Origin: Fidelibacterota bacterium
GTDB taxonomy: Bacteria; Fidelibacterota; Marinisomatia; Marinisomatales; TCS56
Assembly (NCBI GenBank): GCA_013203015.1
Contig: JABMPO010000070.1
Location: 1 to 6,898 of the forward strand
DNA length: 6,898 bases
Direction: 5' to 3'
The notes below the pieces were generated by a model. The model saw nothing but the letters and a program-made list of their open reading frames with translations, did not search any database and was not told the origin of the DNA. Position 1 is the stretch's first letter. Each line of letters opens with the position of its first letter. The position numbers and the translations under genes were made by a program. Positions 1 to 5,790 of the stretch are shown here, piece after piece.

Positions 1-131
1 AACAGGAATACATCATTTTCGTCATTAAGATTGTAGGCCGTCCAGTTTTGAATGAAACCACCAAATCGGGGCTGGGCATTTATTGGCCAGATCACTAACA
101 ATATTCCCAGGATAATAAAAACACGTTTCAT
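1..131 (-). CDS. Partial secreted protein, probable outer-membrane beta-barrel protein (N-terminus only)
   Basis: Reading leftward from an ATG at 131-129, 43 complete codons are present before the window edge. The product starts with a typical signal peptide: basic MKR, a hydrophobic run at about residues 4-15, then a likely cleavage site after PINA (residue 19). The mature start, QPRFGGFIQNW, is rich in aromatic and glycine residues and resembles the first strand of an outer-membrane barrel. The ATG shares its A with the last base of the upstream gene's TGA stop (TGATG), so translation is probably coupled to the LolA-like gene. In many Gram-negatives an outer-membrane protein of the DUF1302 or alginate-export-like kind sits beside an MMPL pump and a LolA-like protein, and that context is the main reason for the call. 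Only 43 residues are visible, so the family is inferred; a secreted soluble protein is possible. Confidence 0.6.
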   Translation of the reverse strand, partial: MKRVFIILGILLVIWPINAQPRFGGFIQNWTAYNLNDENDVFL

Positions 132-910
132 CAGTCAACTCGCATTAAAAACCGTTCGGTAAAATAATTATCTTTAATGCCAGTATCGTACTTCACATCG
201 GTAATAATCATAATTGTCTTATGCTGATTCTGTACGTTCTCCATGCGCATTTTTAGAATTGTCCAATACGGTCCATCCTTCTTTAAATCATCGATTGTCA
301 TTACTTTCTGCAAGTGATTTTTCTTGTCATAGAATTCGATTTTTAAGGCAATCCATTTATTCTTATCGATCCAGCTAATCCGTTTGCTGTATGATGTTTC
401 CCCATCCACCGGCACGGCTTCGATCTTATAACAATTGTTGGCACCAATCTTCTCTTCACCGAGCAACGAAAAATGATCGTCGTCCAAATCCCTGCCGCCG
501 ATATCTTCATAGGAAAAATCACTGCCCATAAAATTTTCGCCCTTTTCCCGGGCAACAATTCGTTTCACTTTACCAAGTGCCGGTAGATATAACCACTGGT
601 CGTCATCCTTATCCTTTTCATATTCCCACATCAGGAATCCGGTATCTTTAACATCAGCCGGATGCTGAAAACGAATCAACGATTTACTGGCAAAAATACC
701 CTGATTGTAATTCCGCTGGTGTCGGGTAATTCTACGAAGACGTTCCTTGGTTTTCCCCCTTTTCACAGATATCAGTATCATATCGGTTGTGGCCACCATG
801 GATTTCGGTTCCGGTTGAGCGTCTACTTTTATCATTATTTCCCGGGCCGTCATTTGCCCAAACGATGCTGTAAAAACACAAATCAATGCAATTAGTAATT
901 TTTTAAACAT
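131..910 (-). CDS. LolA-like outer membrane lipoprotein-sorting protein
   Basis: This 259-residue protein has an N-terminal signal peptide (FKK, then a hydrophobic stretch at about residues 5-17, cleavage probably near residues 18-22). It lacks a proper lipobox, so it is likely a soluble periplasmic protein. The central block is the strongest family evidence: DTGFLMWEYEKD at 89-100, QWLYLPALGKVKRI at 105-118 and NFMGSDFSYEDIGGRDLDD at 126-144. These match the signature of the LolA-like 'outer membrane lipoprotein-sorting' family found beside MMPL/RND pumps. The fold is a half-barrel that can hold a lipid or other hydrophobic ligand. By context it would collect a substrate from the pump encoded two genes upstream and pass it towards the outer membrane. 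The start is well supported: GGAGG lies five bases before the ATG. Its TGA stop overlaps the next ATG. The true cargo is unknown; the name does not prove lipoprotein sorting. Confidence 0.87.
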   Translation of the reverse strand: MFKKLLIALICVFTASFGQMTAREIMIKVDAQPEPKSMVATTDMILISVKRGKTKERLRRITRHQRNYNQGIFASKSLIRFQHPADVKDTGFLMWEYEKDKDDDQWLYLPALGKVKRIVAREKGENFMGSDFSYEDIGGRDLDDDHFSLLGEEKIGANNCYKIEAVPVDGETSYSKRISWIDKNKWIALKIEFYDKKNHLQKVMTIDDLKKDGPYWTILKMRMENVQNQHKTIMIITDVKYDTGIKDNYFTERFLMRVD

Positions 911-915
911 TTATT

Positions 916-920
916 CCTCC
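916..920 (-). promoter_or_regulatory. Strong Shine-Dalgarno site of the LolA-like gene
   Basis: Read on the minus strand this is GGAGG, followed by AATAA and the ATG at 910. It is the best ribosome-binding site in the window. It fixes the start of the LolA-like gene and suggests that this cistron is translated efficiently on its own rather than only by coupling. Confidence 0.7.
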
Positions 921-927
921 AAGATTT

Positions 928-1245
928 CTATTTGCGATGTCCATAAACGATCATCATTCCCGGTGGTGTCAATATCAATGATAACCCAAAAGCTTTTAGA
1001 AATATTTTATTAAATTTTAATTCGGCAAGACCGGATACCTGCAAACAGATTAATGCATATAGGGCCACCACGATACTCATATTTCGCCATAGGAAACTTC
1101 CAATAATGGGCCACCAGGCCGATGAATAACCATCCATACTAACATACCATTCCCATAGCCAGACAACACCCGAATACAGCCAGTATGCCAGTATCAAAAC
1201 ACTTAAAACGATAAAAACACGGCTGACAGCTTGGTCTAATTTCAT
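928..1245 (-). CDS. Small uncharacterised integral membrane protein (3 predicted helices)
   Basis: I do not recognise a family. The 105-residue product has about three hydrophobic helices: residues 10-31 (tryptophan- and tyrosine-rich at the outer end), 54-74, and 83-100. A WWP-containing loop at about 43-52 lies between the first two, and the protein ends in a basic tail GHRK. It lies 10 bases after the MMPL stop and 17 bases before the LolA-like start, on the same strand, so it is almost certainly co-transcribed and may be an accessory subunit of the pump. Start choice: the reading frame opens at a TTG two codons earlier (1251), but the AAGGA site lies only one base from that TTG and seven bases from the ATG at 1245, so the ATG is preferred. 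Gene reality is supported by position, ribosome-binding site and coherent helices; function is unknown. Confidence 0.77.
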   Translation of the reverse strand: MKLDQAVSRVFIVLSVLILAYWLYSGVVWLWEWYVSMDGYSSAWWPIIGSFLWRNMSIVVALYALICLQVSGLAELKFNKIFLKAFGLSLILTPPGMMIVYGHRK

Positions 1246-1252
1246 TTTCAAT

Positions 1253-1257
1253 TCCTT
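1253..1257 (-). promoter_or_regulatory. Shine-Dalgarno site that decides the start of the small membrane protein
   Basis: On the minus strand this reads AAGGA, overlapping the TAA stop codon of the MMPL gene (1258-1256). It is seven bases from the ATG at 1245 but only one base from the in-frame TTG at 1251, so it selects the ATG. Confidence 0.65.
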
Positions 1258-3529
1258 ACTTGTATAAAAATTTGGGGTTGGTCCAACTGATTAAGGCCGG
1301 TAACACCGCCAGGGCTCCAAATAAACACATTGAAATCGAAAGTACGATCAGGAAGCCAAAGAAATACACCGGCATAAATGCTGACAAGGTTAGTACCGTA
1401 AACCCGATTATCACCGAAAGGGCGTTGAAGATAATCCCTTTGCCGGATACTCGCAGGGTCGTATGAATTGCAGTGTTCAAATCCTCTCCTTCCCGAATAT
1501 GGCCACGCAAATGCCAGAGAAAATGTACCGTATAATCGACTCCCACACCAATCATGATGCTGGAAAGCATGGCCGTGGCCACGTTCAATTCAATGCCCAG
1601 ATAACCCATTAGCCCAAACACCAGAATTATAGCAGATGAGAGGGGAATTATTGCCATAAATCCGCCAATTACCGAACGAAATACGAAACTCATCATAATA
1701 AATATTACTACCAGCGATACTGACAAACTGATGATCTGCCCTTTTACTATCATTTTAGCCAGATTCGCAATCAATGAAACCGGACCGGATACTTCCATCA
1801 GTAAGGAATCACCAAAATTAATCCTAATATACTCTTCCGTATCTTCCATCAGTTCCACAATTTTGGATGTATTGATTTCCTTCAATCGCGCCAGCAGCAA
1901 TGCGTGTTCCGGTTCATCAATGTCATCCATAAATCGCTCTATATCATCTTCATTACCGGTCATCCCATACAGGAAAATGTACTGCGCTATCAGATTTCGA
2001 TCATCGGGGAGCACATCGTATTCTTTCAACCCTTCATGGAAAGAGGAATTCATCGTTTTAATCTGATCGGCAATAGAAAATGTATGGGAAACCAATTGAT
2101 TTTTCTTTAGATGCTGCGCTAATTGATCTATCTTTCCGAGAACCTCCGGATCTTTGATATCGCCTTTCACCAGAACCAGCATTTGTGAAGATCCCCCAAA
2201 CATTCTGGTAATTGCTTCATTGTCCTGTCTCAATCTGGATTCAGGACGAAAATATTTATCCGGATTGGCGTCAACGATAATATATTGAATACCGACACCA
2301 ACAAATAATAATCCCAAAATAACAAGCAGGATGAATGGCTGACGAAATTTAATGAAAAAAGTACCCCAGCCCTCAAGGAATCGATTCATTTTGTCCATAC
2401 TGCCCCGCTGGCTTAAAAAACGGGGTGGCCGGGCAATGTTTAATGCTGCCGGGATCAGAAATATACTGAAAAGGAAAGCCATTGCGATTCCAAACGACAA
2501 AAATAAACCAAACTCCCTGATCTTCGGTAAAACATGTCCCATCAAACTCATAAACCCGATTATAGTAGTAATTCCTGCCAATAAAATGGGGACTCCAAGT
2601 CGTCGCATGGTCTTCTTGATTACCGCCAGTTTGGTCATTTCCCGGTCAGCATAACTATACTCGTAATAATGAGCAATAATGTGAATTCCGTAATCGTTGG
2701 CAATCGCAATTAACATTACTGGTACCAGAATACCGATAAATGGTAGTTCATAATTGATAATTGCCATAAAACCAAATGTCCATATGACAGAAATGATTAC
2801 TACGCTCAGAGGCATAAAAACGCCCAGCCAACTGCGAAAACTCAGTGCCAACAGGATGATCATAAGCGCAACGCCATAGGGCATGAAAGTCTTCATATCA
2901 CCCTGCATAAACTCGATCATATAGGCGCGGGTAAGGGGCAAGCCGGAAATGTATATTTGATCCACTTCATTACGATACTGATCAACTATTCTGGTTATAT
3001 CATCTCGTAGTTTGGCCTCATCGTAATCATAACTACTGGCAATCTGGCAGATTAATGCCATGCCTTTGAAATCTTTGGAAACAATGTTCTGGTAGACCAG
3101 ATCGTTATTTCTAATTTTTGCCGTAACCTGCTTCCATTCCTCAATTGTAGTTGGATATATTTCCAGTATATCCTCAACCACAAAACCATCGCTGGTACTG
3201 ATAATATCGGGTGCGTTATACAAAGATATGATATTATCAATTTGTTCGATCTCTGCCAGCGAATCATGGAGCGATTCATAGAAAATCAAGCTTGACTCCC
3301 ATAATAAACTGTCACCCTCGATCCCAATAATAACGACATCAGTACCACCAAACAAATCATCAACTTTATCCAAAGTAACTATGGTTGGATTATCATCCGG
3401 AATCATGGCTTTCATGCTGGGATCAAAATGCAAATCTGGAATATTCCATAAGAATAGCAGGGTAAAAAATAAGGTAGCGGCGATAACGGTTCGTGGATAC
3501 CACAAAATCAATCTAAAGAGTTTATACAT
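1256..3529 (-). CDS. MMPL/RND-superfamily transporter (HAE3-like)
   Basis: This 757-residue inner-membrane pump has the duplicated RND layout. The first half has a helix at about 14-29, a large periplasmic domain at about 30-212 and helices 2-6 at about 214-366. The second half has a helix at 399-419, a periplasmic domain at about 420-595 and helices 8-12 at about 597-748. Helices 4 and 10 each carry the Asp-Tyr pair typical of MMPL proton relays (NDYG at 278-281, VDYT at 664-667), so proton-driven transport is expected. The length fits the HAE3/'RND family transporter' group that exports hydrophobic or lipid-like molecules. The ATG lies inside the end of tetR (8-base overlap), with GAAGGA seven bases upstream. 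The LolA-like and outer-membrane genes downstream suggest transport of a hydrophobic compound or lipid across the envelope. A hopanoid transporter role is possible but unsupported here, since no hopanoid genes are visible. Confidence 0.94.
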   Translation of the reverse strand: MYKLFRLILWYPRTVIAATLFFTLLFLWNIPDLHFDPSMKAMIPDDNPTIVTLDKVDDLFGGTDVVIIGIEGDSLLWESSLIFYESLHDSLAEIEQIDNIISLYNAPDIISTSDGFVVEDILEIYPTTIEEWKQVTAKIRNNDLVYQNIVSKDFKGMALICQIASSYDYDEAKLRDDITRIVDQYRNEVDQIYISGLPLTRAYMIEFMQGDMKTFMPYGVALMIILLALSFRSWLGVFMPLSVVIISVIWTFGFMAIINYELPFIGILVPVMLIAIANDYGIHIIAHYYEYSYADREMTKLAVIKKTMRRLGVPILLAGITTIIGFMSLMGHVLPKIREFGLFLSFGIAMAFLFSIFLIPAALNIARPPRFLSQRGSMDKMNRFLEGWGTFFIKFRQPFILLVILGLLFVGVGIQYIIVDANPDKYFRPESRLRQDNEAITRMFGGSSQMLVLVKGDIKDPEVLGKIDQLAQHLKKNQLVSHTFSIADQIKTMNSSFHEGLKEYDVLPDDRNLIAQYIFLYGMTGNEDDIERFMDDIDEPEHALLLARLKEINTSKIVELMEDTEEYIRINFGDSLLMEVSGPVSLIANLAKMIVKGQIISLSVSLVVIFIMMSFVFRSVIGGFMAIIPLSSAIILVFGLMGYLGIELNVATAMLSSIMIGVGVDYTVHFLWHLRGHIREGEDLNTAIHTTLRVSGKGIIFNALSVIIGFTVLTLSAFMPVYFFGFLIVLSISMCLFGALAVLPALISWTNPKFLYK

Positions 3530-4118
3530 GTTTTAATCCTTCTTTTGTGAATATACCTTCCGTAATTGCTCTGAAGAATAATCTGACCATGTCAGGTATT
3601 CCCATATTTTGCTGCATAAAAACTTCAGGTTGGAAAACCGAGTTTATCATTTGCACAAATAGAAAACTGAATTGTTCGATATTCAGATCATCTTTGATTA
3701 ACCCCTGGTCCTGAGCCGCAACTAATATACTGCGAAATTGCTCCCGCCGTTCAAATCTGAAATGTTCAACTTTTTGCCAGATACCGGGATAGCGCATTTT
3801 TAATTCCATAATGCGCTGGATATTAATCCTGCTGAGAAAAGTTGCAACAAATTCACCAACTTTAATTAATTGCAAAGCCGGATTTTCTTCTTCCCGCATT
3901 ATCCTCTGCATATTTGTAAAAAGTTCCGACATGGCACTGGTTATACAATTGGAAATCAATTCTTCTTTTGAGGATACCTTCTGGTAGACGGTTTTCTTGC
4001 TGACCCCCAGTCGACTGGCAAGTTCTTCAACGGTAAAGGATTTCACTCCATCAGTTATAATATATTGCCATCCCTCTTGGTAGAGACGTTCTTCGAATTC
4101 AGTATATTTTGGTAACAT
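3522..4118 (-). CDS. TetR/AcrR-family transcriptional regulator
   Basis: This 198-residue protein has normal TetR length. The N-terminal DNA-binding domain occupies about residues 5-55, with the helix-turn-helix at 28-47: FTVEELASRLGVSKKTVYQK, including the characteristic KKTVY recognition-helix region, followed by SSKEELI. The C-terminal part (about 60-198) is all-helical and would bind the inducer and form the dimer; its sequence does not reveal the ligand. It is the first gene of the minus-strand operon and its end overlaps the MMPL start by 8 bases, so it is very likely the local repressor of the pump operon. A palindrome directly before its start codon is the probable operator. No Shine-Dalgarno site precedes the ATG at 4118; the start is kept because MLPKYTEFEERL gives the expected helix 1 before the HTH, and no better in-frame start lies nearby. 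Confidence 0.94.
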   Translation of the reverse strand: MLPKYTEFEERLYQEGWQYIITDGVKSFTVEELASRLGVSKKTVYQKVSSKEELISNCITSAMSELFTNMQRIMREEENPALQLIKVGEFVATFLSRINIQRIMELKMRYPGIWQKVEHFRFERREQFRSILVAAQDQGLIKDDLNIEQFSFLFVQMINSVFQPEVFMQQNMGIPDMVRLFFRAITEGIFTKEGLKHV

Positions 4119-4150
4119 TGGAAACGTATTACGTTTTTTACGTTTCCAAT
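4117..4150. promoter_or_regulatory. Probable TetR operator: nested palindromes abutting the tetR start
   Basis: Positions 4122-4136 form a perfect palindrome, AAACGTA-T-TACGTTT, of the size usual for TetR-family operators. A third half-site, TACGTTTCC, follows at 4139-4147. The outer left half-site (GGAAACGTA, 4120-4128) and this third half-site also pair as a longer inverted repeat: 12-base arms at 4117-4128 and 4139-4150 with a 10-base spacer. The element touches the tetR start codon and lies at or just downstream of the predicted tetR transcription start, which suits repression by occlusion. Binding by the adjacent TetR is inferred from position and symmetry. Confidence 0.68.
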
Positions 4151-4177
4151 TTAACCTTCATCGGGATTAAAAATCAA
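4149..4177 (-). promoter_or_regulatory. Candidate sigma70-type promoter for the tetR-MMPL operon
   Basis: On the minus strand, TTGATT (4177-4172) is followed after 17 bases by TTAAAT (4154-4149). Each box matches four of six consensus positions, and the spacing is ideal. The predicted start of transcription, near 4142, falls inside the palindromic operator, giving a leader of about 25 bases without a Shine-Dalgarno site. The region is AT-rich, so chance matches are likely, and if the host is Bacteroidota-like its promoters would differ. Confidence 0.4.
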
Positions 4178-4202
4178 ATCTTATTAAATTCATCAGATTT
4201 GA
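4174..4202. repeat. Inverted repeat with 8-base arms in the divergent intergenic region
   Basis: The arms TCAAATCT (4174-4181) and AGATTTGA (4195-4202) are perfect reverse complements separated by 13 bases. The left arm overlaps the candidate -35 box of tetR. The right arm ends 18 bases before the start codon of the plus-strand operon. It may be a second regulator site for one or both divergent promoters, but AT-rich DNA produces such repeats by chance fairly often. Confidence 0.4.
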
Positions 4203-4220
4203 GATCATAAATTCAGCCCT

Positions 4221-5144
4221 ATGCTTCCGGATATAAAAAACGTATTAAAACCGCGCCCGCGCAAATTTCGCAACATTGCCCGCCATATCTCGCCTTTGTT
4301 GCTAACCCAGAACAACAACCAGTCCGCTTTATCTGATTCCGATATTTACAATGATCTCTCTTCCAGTCGTGGTACTGAACGTTTTCTGGGGCTGTTTTCA
4401 AAACTGGGTGTTCAATTTGCATTAAAAAAATTCGGTGTTTTTGATGTGCTAAAAAACTCCGGATTACAACAGCCTGAAATTGTACTGGACACTAAAGACA
4501 GCTACCGTCACAAACTGCAGATTATTCATCGCATTGATGATAAAACCTTACTGTCTGGCGAACTGGTAGCCCAAAGAGGAATTTTTACCCATCCAGTTCT
4601 AGCGGGTAGCAAACCGGAAAAGAAACAATCGGATTTGATTCTGGTTGAATGGTTGCTGTTACAGCAGCCGGAAAAATCATTTTCACGGTACCGGCCCCAG
4701 CTACCTGGTCAGGAACACCCCGGACTCGGAATCGGTCAACTGGTTTACGAAATTATGTATTGGACCGCCAGACGTGATGGTGCTGATGGTGTGCTAATTG
4801 TTCCCAATTACCTGCACACGGGACTGTTTTACGGTCGCCAATTCCTATTTACTGATCCGGCTCTGCAAGGACTGATTTATTATATCGAGAATTATCTCTT
4901 GCGGAAATACAAACTTGATCAATTGACCTGGGCTTGCTCAGAAGGCCAATTAATTGAAAAACGCAGTGGGGAAATTTTCAGATGGCAACCGGCGCCAATG
5001 TTGATGCCAGTGTCTCCGATTCTCAAGGATTATTTCAATTCTCCGGAATATTCAAACCTGGTGCAGGAAAGCCGTAAAGAATATCGTTTGTTTATAAACC
5101 CTGATTATCAGAAGAAATATGATCGCCACTGGAAAACTAAATAG
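4221..5144 (+). CDS. Uncharacterised protein with a GNAT-like C-terminal segment
   Basis: I do not recognise this 307-residue protein with certainty. It has no signal peptide or membrane helix, so it is probably cytoplasmic. The first 30 residues are basic (KPRPRKFRNIARH at 11-22 or so). Residues about 85-150 look like alternating beta strands. The stretch 166-210 resembles the acetyl-CoA-binding part of GNAT acyltransferases: a glycine-rich turn (HPGLGIGQ), a helix, then DGVLIVPN followed by LHTGLFYGRQFLF, comparable to the family's 'N...a...Y...GF' ending. The canonical Q/R-x-x-G-x-G/A loop is not clean, so this is a fold-level guess. It is the first gene of the plus-strand operon and overlaps thiamine pyrophosphokinase by 26 bases. 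No Shine-Dalgarno site precedes the ATG; the start is chosen because no other ATG lies nearby in frame. Gene reality is secure from the long frame, composition and overlap; function is open. Confidence 0.8.
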   Translation: MLPDIKNVLKPRPRKFRNIARHISPLLLTQNNNQSALSDSDIYNDLSSSRGTERFLGLFSKLGVQFALKKFGVFDVLKNSGLQQPEIVLDTKDSYRHKLQIIHRIDDKTLLSGELVAQRGIFTHPVLAGSKPEKKQSDLILVEWLLLQQPEKSFSRYRPQLPGQEHPGLGIGQLVYEIMYWTARRDGADGVLIVPNYLHTGLFYGRQFLFTDPALQGLIYYIENYLLRKYKLDQLTWACSEGQLIEKRSGEIFRWQPAPMLMPVSPILKDYFNSPEYSNLVQESRKEYRLFINPDYQKKYDRHWKTK

Positions 5145-5790
5145 CAGCCAAAAACAGGACAAATTAATTATTACCAGTCCGGTAATAATTCTGGCAAATG
5201 GTGTATTTCCCAAGCATACCTGTCCATTAAATATAATCCGGCAAGCCGGCACTTTGGTTTGTACCGATGGCAGCGCCGACGTGGCAATTGAGAATGGATT
5301 TAAACCGGAAATCATTATTGGCGATCTCGATTCGATTTCCAATGCCAGCAGCAGCTATAATTGCCCGATTATTCCAATCAATACCCAGGAAAATACTGAT
5401 CTGGAGAAGTCCATCGATTGGTTAATCGAAAATAGCATAAATGAAATTTGGCTCACCGGGATTACCGGCGGCCGAGACGACCAATCGCTGGCAATCCTGA
5501 TTATCCTGAACCATTACTCTAACCAAATCCAACTATCAGCCGTAACCGATCTATTTACTATTGACTTCTTTAGCGGATCAAGAAAATTCAAATCTTTTCC
5601 CGGGCAAACAATCTCATTAATGGCTTTTAAACCGGTTGATAAGATTACAACCAGCGGTCTGGAATTTCCATTGATCAGGGAAAAGTTAATCCCATCCGGA
5701 AAGGGAATCAGCAATCGCGCACTCGGCACTGAATTCTCAATATCGGCCAGCAATAATCTGATAGTCTTCAGGAGCCACAATAAAATCTAA
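5119..5790 (+). CDS. thiN: Thiamine pyrophosphokinase
   Basis: This enzyme transfers pyrophosphate from ATP to thiamine, giving thiamine diphosphate in the cytoplasm in one step, typically as salvage of imported thiamine. At 223 residues it has the usual length for the bacterial enzyme. Family motifs appear in order: CTDGSAD (48-54), the metal/ATP-binding GDLDSI (68-73), TDLEKSIDWL (93-102), the TGGRDDQSL block (116-124), and the C-terminal thiamine-site motifs SGLEFPL (179-185) and GISNR (196-200). The third-block motif normally reads GGRxDH; here the histidine is a glutamine. The ATG lies 26 bases inside the preceding gene and has only a weak AGAAGA in front, adding about 18 residues before the first beta strand (PVIILANG). 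Its TAA stop overlaps the symporter ATG. The gene symbol follows the bacterial single-function enzyme. Confidence 0.92.
   Translation: MIATGKLNSSQKQDKLIITSPVIILANGVFPKHTCPLNIIRQAGTLVCTDGSADVAIENGFKPEIIIGDLDSISNASSSYNCPIIPINTQENTDLEKSIDWLIENSINEIWLTGITGGRDDQSLAILIILNHYSNQIQLSAVTDLFTIDFFSGSRKFKSFPGQTISLMAFKPVDKITTSGLEFPLIREKLIPSGKGISNRALGTEFSISASNNLIVFRSHNKI

Noticed and set aside
1246..1251. TTG start giving a 107-residue small membrane protein
   Set aside because: The Shine-Dalgarno site is one base from this TTG but seven bases from the in-frame ATG at 1245, so the ATG is the better start.
1731..2066. Plus-strand open frame of 111 codons inside the MMPL gene
   Set aside because: It is antisense to a well-supported transporter gene, is serine/isoleucine-rich in a way expected from a reversed frame, and shows no family motif.
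4117..4150. Inverted repeat as a transcription terminator
   Set aside because: It lies between divergent gene starts, not after a gene end, and has no proper GC-rich stem followed by a T tract. An operator is the better reading.
4150..4220. TPP riboswitch upstream of the operon that contains thiN
   Set aside because: The intergenic region is short and AT-rich, and I could not find the conserved CUGAGA-type thi-box core or space for the full aptamer.
5052..5342. Minus-strand open frame of 96 codons across the end of the 307-residue gene and the start of thiN
   Set aside because: It is antisense to two supported genes; the hydrophobic run is the reverse reading of beta-strand codons in thiN.
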